DNA from: an uncultured Pseudomonadota bacterium
Lineage (GTDB): Bacteria > Myxococcota_A > UBA796 > JAFGLY01
DNA: 64,000 nucleotides
Direction: 5' to 3'
NCBI GenBank assembly: GCA_937912125.1
Contig: CALDOK010000004.1
Coordinates: 1 to 64,000 of the forward strand
The position numbers were made by a program, and so were the translations under genes. This document shows positions 10,970-20,854 of this stretch, in pieces (the first letter of the stretch is position 1; each line of letters opens with the position of its first letter). The notes below the pieces were generated by a model. The model worked only from the letters and a program-made list of their open reading frames with translations. It had not been told where the DNA came from and searched no databases.

Positions 10970-12958
10970 CTATCTCAGCCGGCTCAGTGCCATGTCTCTG
11001 GCGTGGGCCACGCGCTCGTCCCGGTCCTGGGCGATGCGGTCCAGCCAGGAGGCCCCGAGGGCGCGATCGCCGGTGCGGACGCAGGCCTGGCCCACGGCGT
11101 GGGCCGCGGCGACCCGCACGCTGGGATCGGGGTCGTCCAGCAAGCGCCCCAGGGTGGACAGCAGGCTGCCCTGGGCCACGGCCCCCAGAGCCTCGGCTGC
11201 GCAGGCGCGCACCCCGGCGTCCCGGGCGCGGGTGAGGTTGCGGGCGATGGCGGCCAGGTCGGTGCCGCCGATGGCGGCTATGGCCAGGCCGGCGCCGCGG
11301 CCCTGGGCGGCGTCTTCGCCAGGCCGCCACGCACGCAGGGCACGGGACAGCTCGGGGCGCGGCAGGGCCCTCAGTGCGGCGAGGGGCGCGGCCCGGTCGG
11401 CCGGACGCACGGCCCCCACCAGGCCCAGCAGCGCCTGGGGCGCGGAGGGCAAGGGGTAGGGCAGGGCGTGGGGCTCCGCAGGCGCCCAGGTGCTGGTGGC
11501 GGGCGGGGGGGGCGCAGCGGCGGCTGGGCTTGGGCTGGGCGCCGATCTGGGCATGGCCAGGGCCGCGAAGGGATCGTCGAGGGGGGGCGGCGGCGCTGGG
11601 CCGCGGCCCAGGGCAGCGAAGGGGTCGTCGGAGACGGGAGGGGGCGGTGCGTCCACTGGTGCGGGGCGCTGCCGGGGCACCGTGGGGCTGCTGAACAGGT
11701 CGTCCAGGCTCAGGGCCCGAGGCTCCTGGGGTGGGGCTGGAGGTGGTGGCTGCGCTGCCGGCACGGGCAGCTGTGGTGGGGCAACCATGGTGGCGTCTGC
11801 CGGCTGGGGCAGCGAAGGCGGCCGAACAGGCTCGGCAGGGGGCGGCTCCAGCAGGGTGGCGTCGTAGGCGCCCAGCACCGGAGCGGGCGGCTCGGAGGTC
11901 CAGCCGGCCATGGTGGGCTGGGCGGCCTGGTGGTCGGGGATGGGAGGGGCAGCGGTGGGCGCGCTGGATCGTGCAGGCTTGGCGATCAAGGGCGCCAGCT
12001 CTTCGAGGATCCGGGGCACCGACCAGCGCTGGCTGGCGCTGGCGATGGAGACATTGTCCAGCACCCGCTGCAGCCGGCCTTGGCTGTCGCCATCGATGCC
12101 CAGCTGGGGCAGCTGGGGGGGGAGCTGCTCGAGCAGCAGCTCGTAGACAGCCAGGGGGTCGCCGCGGGCGCTGAGCTGCAGCGGAGGGCGGCCGGTGAGC
12201 ATGAAGTAGAGCAAGCCGCCCGCCGCGAAGATGTCGGTGGCCGGGACGGGGGGCTGGCCTTCGAGCTGCTCGGGCGCTGCGTACTCGGGGGTGCCGATGA
12301 AGGTGCCAGCCTGGGTGAGCCCCGCGCCGATGGGGGCGCTGACCTTGGCGATGCCGAAGTCGGCCACCCGCACCCACGGGGTGACGTCCCGGGCGACGGC
12401 CGCGGCCAGCAGGACGTTGGCGGGCTTGAGGTCGCGGTGTACCACGTCCGCGGCGTGGGCCATGGACAGGGCCTTGAGCACCTGCCACAGCACCCCACAG
12501 GCGGCCGAGGGGGGCAGGGGACCTACCCGCTTCACGTGCTGCTGCAGGGTGCCGCCCGCCTCGAAGAGGGTGACCAGGTAGGGGGGCTGGCCCGCCCGCT
12601 GCACGAAGCCGCGGCTGCGCACGATGTGGTCGTGGTCGAGATCCTGGAGTAGCTGGGCCTCGTTGGCCAGCCGGCGCAGGAAGGTCCCGCTGGCGCGCTC
12701 CTCGAACAACACCTTGATGGCCAGCTCCGGGGGGACGGGGTGGCCGCCGGCGTCCACGGCGCGGGCCAGGTAGGTCAAGCCGGCGCCGCCCAGGGCCAGC
12801 ACCCGGTCGATCCGGTAGTGGCGATCGATCAGGTCGCCTGGCCCCAGGATACGCCCCCAGCCCGTGTGCGGGCGGTCGCGCCCACAGCCCATGTTGGGGC
12901 AGCGAGGTGGGGACCCCTGGAAGGTGTTCAGGCAGGCGGGGCAGTAGAAGGTGGCCAT
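10970..12958 (-). CDS. Ser/Thr protein kinase with N-terminal zinc ribbon, Pro/Ala-rich linker and C-terminal HEAT repeats
   Basis: FYCPACLNTFQGSPPRCPNMGCG (Cys pairs); VVHRDLKPANVLL (HRD); VADFGIAK (DFG); C-terminal ALGAVAQGSLLSTLGRLLDDPDPSVRVAAAHAVGQA is HEAT-like. Confidence 0.85.
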   Translation of the reverse strand: MATFYCPACLNTFQGSPPRCPNMGCGRDRPHTGWGRILGPGDLIDRHYRIDRVLALGGAGLTYLARAVDAGGHPVPPELAIKVLFEERASGTFLRRLANEAQLLQDLDHDHIVRSRGFVQRAGQPPYLVTLFEAGGTLQQHVKRVGPLPPSAACGVLWQVLKALSMAHAADVVHRDLKPANVLLAAAVARDVTPWVRVADFGIAKVSAPIGAGLTQAGTFIGTPEYAAPEQLEGQPPVPATDIFAAGGLLYFMLTGRPPLQLSARGDPLAVYELLLEQLPPQLPQLGIDGDSQGRLQRVLDNVSIASASQRWSVPRILEELAPLIAKPARSSAPTAAPPIPDHQAAQPTMAGWTSEPPAPVLGAYDATLLEPPPAEPVRPPSLPQPADATMVAPPQLPVPAAQPPPPAPPQEPRALSLDDLFSSPTVPRQRPAPVDAPPPPVSDDPFAALGRGPAPPPPLDDPFAALAMPRSAPSPSPAAAAPPPPATSTWAPAEPHALPYPLPSAPQALLGLVGAVRPADRAAPLAALRALPRPELSRALRAWRPGEDAAQGRGAGLAIAAIGGTDLAAIARNLTRARDAGVRACAAEALGAVAQGSLLSTLGRLLDDPDPSVRVAAAHAVGQACVRTGDRALGASWLDRIAQDRDERVAHARDMALSRLR

Positions 12959-13051
12959 CGGCGCTGAAGCTCCCCTAGGTCGAGCGTGCCGCGCGCGACC
13001 CAGAGGAGGGCTCTATCCCCTCCCGCATGGCCAGGCGCTGGCGCGCAACCG

Positions 13052-13840
13052 TCACTGCCCGTCCAGCCAAGCCTCGAGGTTCTCGCTGTGTTCCTGCATG
13101 CCGGTGATGACCATGTTCATCACGGCGTCCTCGGGCACGCTCTGCTGTTCGTGCACCAGCCAGGTGGTCTGGACGCGGTAGTGACCGCCCTGCCATGGCA
13201 GGAACACGTCCAGGTAGAGCTGCTCCTGGATGGCCAGCCAGCTCATGGAGATCTCTGGGGGCCAGGGCAACCAGGCGCGGTGGAGCATGGCCAGGCCAGA
13301 GGGGGTCTCCAGCCACAGGTACTGGTTCTGGGTGTGATTGGTGGACTCCACCCCGAGCAACAGGTGGGCCGTGTAGTCCTCGGTGAGCTCCAGGCGCAGG
13401 CAGCTGCGGTCCAGGAAGCAGCTCAGGTCGCTGAGGTAGTCCACCTGGTAGTCGCTGTAGTTGTCGGCATGGATCTCTTCCTGGTCCACGGCCACCATGG
13501 CGTAGGTGGCGTCCTCGACGCTGTGGGCGCTGATGGTGCCAACCACCACTCCGAACATGTCCTCGTTGCTGCGGTCTTGCGCGTCGAGGGCGTCGATGGT
13601 GGCGTCGTCCAGGCCGCCCACCTGGTAGCCTTCGCGGGTCTCGGCTTCGTAGTCCTGCAGCCAGCTCACGAGCCAGCCGAGATCCTCGACCAGCAGCGCG
13701 GGGTCGTCGTCCGGGTGGTGGGCGAAGAGCTCCGCCGCCAGCTCCTCCAGGTCGGGCTGGTCCGCGACCTCAGGGACCTCGGGGGGGCCAGGGCATGCCA
13801 TCAGCAGCAGACATGCCAGGGGGGCGGTGGTGCGGAACAT
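13052..13840 (-). CDS. Hypothetical lipoprotein
   Basis: MFRTTAPLACLLLMACPGPPEVPEV: signal with lipobox LMAC; 262 aa. The longer 470-aa ORF upstream is out-of-frame shadow of the phosphate transporter. Confidence 0.7.
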   Translation of the reverse strand: MFRTTAPLACLLLMACPGPPEVPEVADQPDLEELAAELFAHHPDDDPALLVEDLGWLVSWLQDYEAETREGYQVGGLDDATIDALDAQDRSNEDMFGVVVGTISAHSVEDATYAMVAVDQEEIHADNYSDYQVDYLSDLSCFLDRSCLRLELTEDYTAHLLLGVESTNHTQNQYLWLETPSGLAMLHRAWLPWPPEISMSWLAIQEQLYLDVFLPWQGGHYRVQTTWLVHEQQSVPEDAVMNMVITGMQEHSENLEAWLDGQ

Positions 13841-13887
13841 GGGGCTCGCCTCGGTGTGGACGCCCTTGTAACCTCGCACTGCCTGGG

Positions 13888-14859
13888 TCAGCTCAGTCCG
13901 AAGGACAGCAGCAAGCGGTACATGCCGAAGGCCACCAGTCCAGCCAGGCTGGGGGTGGCGATCCAGCCGACGACCACCTCGCCGATCTTGCGCTTCGAGA
14001 CAGCCTTGATGCCGTGGTACAGGCCGATCCCCATCAGGGCGCCCACGACACCCTGGGATGAGGACACGGGGATGCCCGCCATGGCGAAGGCGTGCAGCCC
14101 GAAGGCCAGCGAGGCCTGGACGGCGAAGGCGCCGAGCAGGTCCAGCTGTACGATGCTGCCGCCCACGGTCTTGGCGACGCCCGCCCCGAAGAAGATGGCC
14201 CCCGCGGCGATGGAGGCGGAGCCGAGCACCACCAGGAGCCGGTGATCGATCACCTGCTCGTCCATGGCCGTGATGGGGCCGATGGCCATGCCCAGGTGGC
14301 CGGCGCCCAGGGAGTAGGCCGAGTAGGCCGAGGCCGCGATGACCGCCCAGCGCAGCGCCGCCGAGATGCGGGGGCCCTTGCCCGTGCGGGCCAGCACGCG
14401 GCGCATGCCGGCGTAGATGAGGTAGGTCATCACCGCCGTGAGCACAGGGCAGATGATCCAGCACTCCAGGATGGTGAGTGCCTTGCCCCAGGCTACGTTC
14501 AGGTCGCCCGCGACACCAACCCCGGCCACCGCGCCCACGATGGCCTGGGAGGTGGAGACCGGGATCTTGCGGAAGGTGGCGATGGTGACGAACAGGCCGC
14601 CGCAGATCATGGCCGTGAGCACGCCCCAGGTGGAGATGCTCTCGGTGACGATACCTTTACCAAGGGTCTTGGTGACCTCGGCACCCTGCAGGACGGCGCC
14701 GAGGATGACGAACAAGGCCACCGTGAGGATGGCGGTGCGGTAGCGGATCAAGCCGGCGCCTACCGGCGCTCCGATACAGTTCGCCGCATCGTTTGCGCCG
14801 ATGTTCGCGCCAACGTAGAGCCCACCTGCGCAGATGAGGATTGCGACCGTCAGAGACAT
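13888..14859 (-). CDS. PiT-family inorganic phosphate transporter
   Basis: GANIGANDAANCIGAPVGAG near the N-terminus, repeated PVSxSQ motifs (IPVSTSQAIVGAVAG, IPVSSSQGVVGALMG), polytopic. Confidence 0.92.
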   Translation of the reverse strand: MSLTVAILICAGGLYVGANIGANDAANCIGAPVGAGLIRYRTAILTVALFVILGAVLQGAEVTKTLGKGIVTESISTWGVLTAMICGGLFVTIATFRKIPVSTSQAIVGAVAGVGVAGDLNVAWGKALTILECWIICPVLTAVMTYLIYAGMRRVLARTGKGPRISAALRWAVIAASAYSAYSLGAGHLGMAIGPITAMDEQVIDHRLLVVLGSASIAAGAIFFGAGVAKTVGGSIVQLDLLGAFAVQASLAFGLHAFAMAGIPVSSSQGVVGALMGIGLYHGIKAVSKRKIGEVVVGWIATPSLAGLVAFGMYRLLLSFGLS

Positions 14860-14901
14860 TCTGGGCGTCTATGTTCGCCCGATACACCCGTCAAGACTCG
14901 A

Positions 14902-15546
14902 TCATAGCGCGTGCTTGATGGCGATCAGCGAGATGCGATCTCCGACATCTTCGATCTTGTCGCTGACGTGGCAGACCTGGTCCAAGAGCTGCTTGAGCAG
15001 CATCTGGTTGGCCAGGGGCAGCTCGAGGTCTCTGAAGATGACGCGGGTGGTGCTGCGCTGCAGCTTGTCGATCTCGCCTTCTTTGTCGTCCAGGAAGTCG
15101 GCCTGATCGGAGAGCCCCTGGCCGCCTTCGATCAGGCTCTTGACCATGCCGGGCACGGGCTGCCACTGCTCGCAGGTGAGGGCGGCCACCTGGCCGAGGA
15201 TCGGGCGGATCTCCTCGGGGATGTCGGGGCGGATCAGGCGGATGGTCTGGGCGACGTCTTCGGCCTTGTTGGCCACCTTGTCGAGGGTCTCGAGCAGGCC
15301 GATGTAGTCCTCGCGGTAGGCCGGCAGCAGGGCGCCTCGGAGCATGGTGCGCTCGATCTCCTTGAGCAGATCGTCGGCCTCGCTCTCGGTCTTGCGGACT
15401 GTCTTGGAGACCTCCTTGAAGTGCTTGTCCCAGCTGAGGTAGTCGTCGATGAGGTGCTTGTACTCGGCCACGGCGCGGCCGACGACGTCGCAGTACTGGA
15501 TGATCAGGGCGTGGACCTGCTTGGTCTTGTTGTCTCCGAAGATCAT
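14902..15546 (-). CDS. DUF47 / PhoU-like phosphate transport accessory protein
   Basis: All-helical 214 aa; VSKTVRKTESEADDLLKEIERTMLRGALLPAYREDYIGLLETLDKVANKAEDVA; directly upstream of the PiT gene. Confidence 0.85.
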   Translation of the reverse strand: MIFGDNKTKQVHALIIQYCDVVGRAVAEYKHLIDDYLSWDKHFKEVSKTVRKTESEADDLLKEIERTMLRGALLPAYREDYIGLLETLDKVANKAEDVAQTIRLIRPDIPEEIRPILGQVAALTCEQWQPVPGMVKSLIEGGQGLSDQADFLDDKEGEIDKLQRSTTRVIFRDLELPLANQMLLKQLLDQVCHVSDKIEDVGDRISLIAIKHAL

Positions 15547-15642
15547 GATCGCCTCGTAGGCTGTGGGCTGTAGGGCCCTCGCGGTGGACCCATGGCCTAT
15601 TCGCCGTGGGGCCCTGGGACAAGCCGCGGGGCCCCCAGAGGC

Positions 15643-17352
15643 TCAGGGCTGCAGTCGGGTGGCGATCCAGGGGGCGGGCATGGCGATGCCCAGGGAGCTT
15701 CCACGCTCGCCCTGGTCGCGGCCCACGAGCATCCCGGCCACGCGCCCCTGGCCGTCCAGCAGGGGCGCGCCGACCTGGCCGTCCAGCACCACCGTGGCGT
15801 CGAAGCGCACGCTGAAGCCGTGCTCCCAGGTGCCGCTCACCTTGCCCGGCAGCAGGCTCTCTTCTTGGTCCTGGTCGCTGCTGGGGGCCACAGGGAGCCA
15901 CAGCTGCAGGCCGGCCACGATGGGCTCGTCGCGGAGGGTGGTGGGGTGGAGGCTGTGCCCCGGCAGCAGAGCCAGCTCCACCAGATCGTGGGAGGTGTCG
16001 GGAGGACCGTCGCTGCTGAACTGCGTGGCGCGGGCGCCCGAGAGCGGCCGCCGCATGGCGCCACGGGCGCGCATGGCACCGCCGAGCAGATCGAAGAACA
16101 GGGCGTCGCCCATCAGGGCGGGGAGCATCTGCGGGTTGAGGCCCTTGGACAGGCCGCCGAAGGGGCCGAACAAGCCCGCCGCGGTGAGGATCACAGGCTC
16201 GCCTCCCGCCGGGGGCTGCAGCACGAAGGCTCGTCCCACGATGATCTGGTCGTCGTCCACCTGGATCACCGGCCGGAGTACGACTGGAGGGTCCAAGCTG
16301 GGCGGCCGGTCGTCCTCGATCTGTACCCCGGCGACGGCGGCGATGGTGGTCGCGGACGGGGCCTGGCGTTGCCACACACGCTGCCCGCTAAGGACGTGGC
16401 CGAACACAAGGTCCCGTCCCTCGATCTGACCGTCGGCGACCACCAGGATCTCCATGGTGGACAGCATGGTGGGGCGCTTCCACCAGCGCTGGATCCACGG
16501 AGGGCCGGGGTAGGGGAAGGCCAGGTGGTTGCCCAGGTGGACGCCTCGGACGGGATCGACCCTGCCCGACTGGACCCAGGCGAGGGTGCCTTGCCAGGTG
16601 CCGTCGTCGGACTCTTCGATGTTCAGGGAGAAGCCTCCCTCGCCCTCGCCCGTGAGCCGGCCTGACCAGCCGCTGGTGGCTGGGGTCCAGCCGGGGTCGA
16701 TGCGTGGGCTCGAGGGCTGCGCCTCGAGCCAGGCCCGTGCGCCCACGAGGGGGTCGTGGCGCGTCTGCAGCCAAGCCGTGCCCGCGATGAAGGCGATCAA
16801 CACCACCGCCAGGCCCCAGATGCCGAAGACCGCGCCGTGGAGCCGGGCCAGGGTCCTGGCGATGGCGGAGGGCAGCCCGAGCAGCAGGCCGGGGACGAGC
16901 AGAGGCAGGGCCACGATCACCGATCTGGAGGGGCCCGCGAACAGCTCGAGGCCCACCCGCAGGCTCACGCCCGCCAGCCAGAACACCGGCAGCAAGGCGA
17001 GGGCGAGCGGTCGCAGCACGACGGGGGGCAGCAGCGGATCGTGGCGCACCAGCAGGCCCAGCGCCAGGCCCGCGGCCATGAGCAGCATGGCCAGCACCGC
17101 CAGCTCGTGGAGCCAGGTCACGGGCTGGGACCAGCGGGAGGGGCCGTGGCCGGCGAGCACCCTGACGGGGCGGCGGGCGGCGGCGGGGGCGCCGTCCGGA
17201 CCGGGTTCGTCGTCGACCTCCACCAGCTCGAGGTGCTCCAGGCCAGGGCCTGCGAGCTTGCCGCCGCAGTAGATGCAGTGGGCCTTGGGGGCCAGCGCGA
17301 GGTGTTGGAAGCTGCGGCCGCAGCTGGTGCAGCGTGCCTTGTCTTCGCTCAT
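15643..17352 (-). CDS. Membrane protein with N-terminal zinc ribbon and a C-terminal region resembling a degenerate trypsin-like fold
   Basis: CTSCGRSFQHLALAPKAHCIYCGGKL; several TM segments; C-terminal VVLDGQVGAPLLDGQGRVAGMLVGRDQGERGSSLGIAMPAPW. Confidence 0.6.
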   Translation of the reverse strand: MSEDKARCTSCGRSFQHLALAPKAHCIYCGGKLAGPGLEHLELVEVDDEPGPDGAPAAARRPVRVLAGHGPSRWSQPVTWLHELAVLAMLLMAAGLALGLLVRHDPLLPPVVLRPLALALLPVFWLAGVSLRVGLELFAGPSRSVIVALPLLVPGLLLGLPSAIARTLARLHGAVFGIWGLAVVLIAFIAGTAWLQTRHDPLVGARAWLEAQPSSPRIDPGWTPATSGWSGRLTGEGEGGFSLNIEESDDGTWQGTLAWVQSGRVDPVRGVHLGNHLAFPYPGPPWIQRWWKRPTMLSTMEILVVADGQIEGRDLVFGHVLSGQRVWQRQAPSATTIAAVAGVQIEDDRPPSLDPPVVLRPVIQVDDDQIIVGRAFVLQPPAGGEPVILTAAGLFGPFGGLSKGLNPQMLPALMGDALFFDLLGGAMRARGAMRRPLSGARATQFSSDGPPDTSHDLVELALLPGHSLHPTTLRDEPIVAGLQLWLPVAPSSDQDQEESLLPGKVSGTWEHGFSVRFDATVVLDGQVGAPLLDGQGRVAGMLVGRDQGERGSSLGIAMPAPWIATRLQP

Positions 17353-17438
17353 GGGCCGCTCCGGGCGGAAACGCGACGAGGGATTGTGGCCCTCCTACGC
17401 TCCGAGCCAGTCGTCTGCAAGCCGCGGGGACCCCAGGG

Positions 17439-19310
17439 TCAAGGACACGCGGCGTCTTCGGTCTCCCAGAGATTGTTGTCCTCGTGGCACTCCTGGATGG
17501 TCTCGAGGCCGTTGTCGTCGTCCACCAGCACCCTCAGCCGCCCAGTGGGCACGGAGGCGGCCTCGATCTCGAAGACCACGCCGTAGGTCGTCTCGCCGGC
17601 GGTCACGATCTGCACGGTGTCCTTGGTCTCGATGAAGGTCGCCTGGCTGCCCTGGAGGCTGTACAGCGAGACGGGGACGCCCGCGGGCAGGTCGTCCACG
17701 CCGCCGTTGCCGACTCGCACCACCACCTGAAGTAGGCCCAGATCGCAGTCGTCCAGGCAGATCTCCACATGCTCGGGGAGCGCGTCGCTGAATGCCCCCC
17801 CGGTGGAGGAGCTGAGGTCGCCCGAGCGGAAGTTGTTGTAGCTGAGCCAGTTGGTGTCTGGCACGGCCGGGATGGACCCCCGTGTGCCCACATTGGTGAT
17901 GCTGTAGCTGTGCTGGTTCCACACGGGTCGGCCCGCCATCCAGGAGTCGTCGGCGTCGCCGATGACCCGGACCCCTGTCTCGGAGCCCGAGTAGGCGCCG
18001 GAGGCGTAGATGATCTCAGCGTGGCCGTCGTTGTCGACATCGGCGATGGCCGGGAATTCCGAGCAGGTGGCGCTCGAGTGGCGGCTCTCCTGGAGCTTCA
18101 CCCGGCCTGTCGCGCCGTCGTACACCCAGACGTCGTTCTCGTCGGCGTAGACCACCTCGGCTTGGCCGTCGCCCTCGAAGTCGAACACAGCCGAGCCGGT
18201 GAAGCCGGAGGACCAGTCCTGGGTGGTGTTCTGCCACTTGAGGGTGCCGTCATGCTCGATGACCACGTACACACCGTGCCCCGCCACGCCGATCTCCGGC
18301 AGCCCATCGCCGTCGAAGTCGGCCACCGTGGGCGGGCCGATGGTGGTGCCGGTGTAGTTGCCGAACCAGATGGTGGAGCCATCGCCGTCCAGCAGGGCCA
18401 CGTTGCCGGTGTAGGTGGAGACGATCTCGGCGTCGTCGTCACCGTCGAAGTTTGCGACCGCCACGAAGCCGTCCGGGCGGCCGTTGGTCCAGATGGTGCT
18501 GCCGTCCTTGCGGTACAGGGCGTTGCCGGTGACGACCTCCTGGATGCCGTCGCGGTCGATGTCCGCGGCTACACCGAAGGCGGCCACGGTGCTGCCCCAG
18601 CTGGTGCCGTAGCCGCTGCCCGCGCCGTAGCTGCCCCTGCCCACCAGGCTGCCCGTGCGGCCGTCCAGGAAGATGTTGCCCATGACGACCTCGGGGTAGC
18701 CGTCGGCGTCGAGATCGTAGATGCCGACGCCGCCGCAGGTGGGCTGGTTGCCTAGGCCCGAGGGGTTGGAGGTCCAGTAGCGGGAGCCGTCGGCGCGCAG
18801 GGCGAAGATGCCGGTGGTGCTGGCGCCCACCACCTCGGGCACGCCGTCGGCGTCGAGGTCGCCGATGGCGGCGGTGGCAGGCTCGGAGCCGCCCATGGGG
18901 TAGCTCCAGTGCACGCTGCCGCCGTCGCCAGACAGCGCCCACAGGGTGCCCGCGACGTTGGCCACCACGATGTCCGGGATGTCGTCGTCGTCCACGTCGC
19001 CGTCGCCGTCGTCGTCGGTGAGGTTGCCCACCACCGGGGTGGTGTAGGTGTCGCCGGGCGCCGAGGATGCCCACTCGAGCACCGGGGTGAAGGTGCCGGT
19101 GGCGGCTTCGATGTAGCAGGCCTCGTCGATGGACACGGAGCCCTGGGAGCGCCCGGGATCCTCGCAGATGTCGTCGGTGGTGGTCTCGCTGTCCCCCGGC
19201 TGCCAGGTGGAGTCGTCGAGCTTGTCGTCGACGTCGTCGGTGGGGATGAACTCGTAGTCCTGACAGGCGCCGGCGCAGAGCAGGAAGAGGAGGAGGGCGG
19301 AGCGATGCAT
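17439..19310 (-). CDS. FG-GAP/VCBS-repeat lipoprotein with CARDB-like C-terminus
   Basis: MHRSALLLFLLCAGACQDYE lipobox; repeated DxDGDGxxEVVxA motifs; C-terminal LLQVVVRVGNGGVDDLPAGVPVSLYSLQG resembles CARDB. Confidence 0.75.
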   Translation of the reverse strand: MHRSALLLFLLCAGACQDYEFIPTDDVDDKLDDSTWQPGDSETTTDDICEDPGRSQGSVSIDEACYIEAATGTFTPVLEWASSAPGDTYTTPVVGNLTDDDGDGDVDDDDIPDIVVANVAGTLWALSGDGGSVHWSYPMGGSEPATAAIGDLDADGVPEVVGASTTGIFALRADGSRYWTSNPSGLGNQPTCGGVGIYDLDADGYPEVVMGNIFLDGRTGSLVGRGSYGAGSGYGTSWGSTVAAFGVAADIDRDGIQEVVTGNALYRKDGSTIWTNGRPDGFVAVANFDGDDDAEIVSTYTGNVALLDGDGSTIWFGNYTGTTIGPPTVADFDGDGLPEIGVAGHGVYVVIEHDGTLKWQNTTQDWSSGFTGSAVFDFEGDGQAEVVYADENDVWVYDGATGRVKLQESRHSSATCSEFPAIADVDNDGHAEIIYASGAYSGSETGVRVIGDADDSWMAGRPVWNQHSYSITNVGTRGSIPAVPDTNWLSYNNFRSGDLSSSTGGAFSDALPEHVEICLDDCDLGLLQVVVRVGNGGVDDLPAGVPVSLYSLQGSQATFIETKDTVQIVTAGETTYGVVFEIEAASVPTGRLRVLVDDDNGLETIQECHEDNNLWETEDAACP

Positions 19311-19545
19311 GTTCACCTCTGGTCAAGCCTTAGTACCCTGATCTTGGTGCGTTGGGGGGACTTCCAGCCCCAGAACCCAGACCGCGACCTCTGGATCACG
19401 ATCGAGGGCGATCCGCTGGGGCGCGCGACCCGCACCGGCGCTGGCGCGTGTACGGAAGCGACGCTTCGAGGGATGGAACTGTCGCTCGAGGCGAGCTGGC
19501 ACGCGCCTTGCAAACTCTGCGCACGACACCCACTCGGAGAGTCCC

Positions 19546-20013
19546 ATGCGCCAGCAGATCGCCAGCCTCGTCGCCGTCCTCGCCACCACCGCCTTGCTCG
19601 TCGCCGACTCTGCGGGGCCCCAGTGCGCCGAGTACGAGACCTTCACTGGCACCTTCGACTTCGAGACCAGCTGCGCCGGGGGTGCCAGCGGTGATGTTGG
19701 CCTGAAGATCGAGCTGGACCACTACTTCGGCGATGCCAGCGCGGACTCGAAGGTCGACTCCGAGTCTGCGACCTTCGAGAACCTGTTTGTGGACTACGAT
19801 CTCAGCGAGTGCTCCTACGAGGACGTCGCGGGCACGGGGCGGGTGCGGACCGTGGACTTCGAGCTGTGGGTTCAGCCCGCCGACTCCGGCGCGCTGGCCC
19901 AGGGCTTCACCTGCCTGGGGCTCGACCCTCATGTGACCACCATCCAGCTGCTGCCCTGTCTTCCGCTGCAGACGGATGAGGATAAGTGCACCGTCACGAT
20001 GAACGCGCGCTGA
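19546..20013 (+). CDS. Small secreted hypothetical protein
   Basis: Signal-like MRQQIASLVAVLATTALLVADSAGPQCA; 155 aa; no family recognised. Confidence 0.5.
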   Translation: MRQQIASLVAVLATTALLVADSAGPQCAEYETFTGTFDFETSCAGGASGDVGLKIELDHYFGDASADSKVDSESATFENLFVDYDLSECSYEDVAGTGRVRTVDFELWVQPADSGALAQGFTCLGLDPHVTTIQLLPCLPLQTDEDKCTVTMNAR

Positions 20014-20071
20014 GGGCCCTCCCCTCAGGATGATAGAGTGGCGCTCCCGCCACCGGAGCCGCTCCATCACC

Positions 20072-20854
20072 ATGTCCGGCAGCTTGACCATCGTGGGCCT
20101 GGGGCCCGCCCGCCCCGAGCACATCACCCGCGAAGCCTTCGAGCTGCTCAGCGCCCCGGCCTCTCGCGGGCGCCGTGCCTACGGCTTGGCCCATGCCCGG
20201 GAGCTGTGCGCGTCCATCGCCCCGGATCTCGAGGTCCGATCCCTCGACTACCTCTACCAGCTTCCGGGGGTGGATCGGCCCACGGCCTACGACGATCTGG
20301 CGGGCATGCTCGTGCGCCGTGCCTTCGACGATGGCTTCGACGTGCTCTATCTGGTGGCGGGCAGCCCCCTGTTCTACAACGACGCTGTGCTGGTCATCCG
20401 CAAGCGCTGCGCCGATCGCGGGCTGCCTCTGCGCCTCGTGCATGGCGTCAGCTTCGTGGACCTGGTGCTCGACCGGGTGTTCTGGACCGGCCACCAAGGC
20501 CTGCAGGTGCTCAGCGCCTGGAACCTGGCGCGGGATGGCATGGGCCTGGCCCACGATGTGCCCGCGCTGGTGGTTCAGATCGGGGAGTTCAGCCGCGGGG
20601 GAGAAGCGCTGGACACCGCGCAGAGCGTCGACATGCTCTCAGAGCTCCGGGATGCGCTGCTGGCCAGCCTGCCCTCCGAGCACCCGGTCACCATCCTCTA
20701 CTCCTCGGGCCCTCCGGAATACCGGAGCCTGGCGCGCAGCCTACCCCTGAGTCAGCTCGCCGAGGGTGAGGTTCCGGTCTACGCCAACCTGTGGGTGCCC
20801 GCCCGCGAGGGGCCGAATATCGAGCGCCTGCAGGCACCGGAGTCCCACCGATGA
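20072..20854 (+). CDS. Tetrapyrrole (corrin/porphyrin) methylase-family protein, resembling the N-terminal domain of YabN/MazG fusions
   Basis: LTIVGLGPARPEHITREAFELL; DVLYLVAGSPLFYNDAVLVI; LRLVHGVSFVDLVLDRVFW. No MazG domain attached. Confidence 0.75.
   Translation: MSGSLTIVGLGPARPEHITREAFELLSAPASRGRRAYGLAHARELCASIAPDLEVRSLDYLYQLPGVDRPTAYDDLAGMLVRRAFDDGFDVLYLVAGSPLFYNDAVLVIRKRCADRGLPLRLVHGVSFVDLVLDRVFWTGHQGLQVLSAWNLARDGMGLAHDVPALVVQIGEFSRGGEALDTAQSVDMLSELRDALLASLPSEHPVTILYSSGPPEYRSLARSLPLSQLAEGEVPVYANLWVPAREGPNIERLQAPESHR

Noticed and set aside
13052-14464. 470-aa minus ORF as a single protein
   Set aside because: N-terminal half is out-of-frame reading of the PiT gene; real start is the lipoprotein ATG at 13840. 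Same reasoning for 33199..34533 and 42942..44873.
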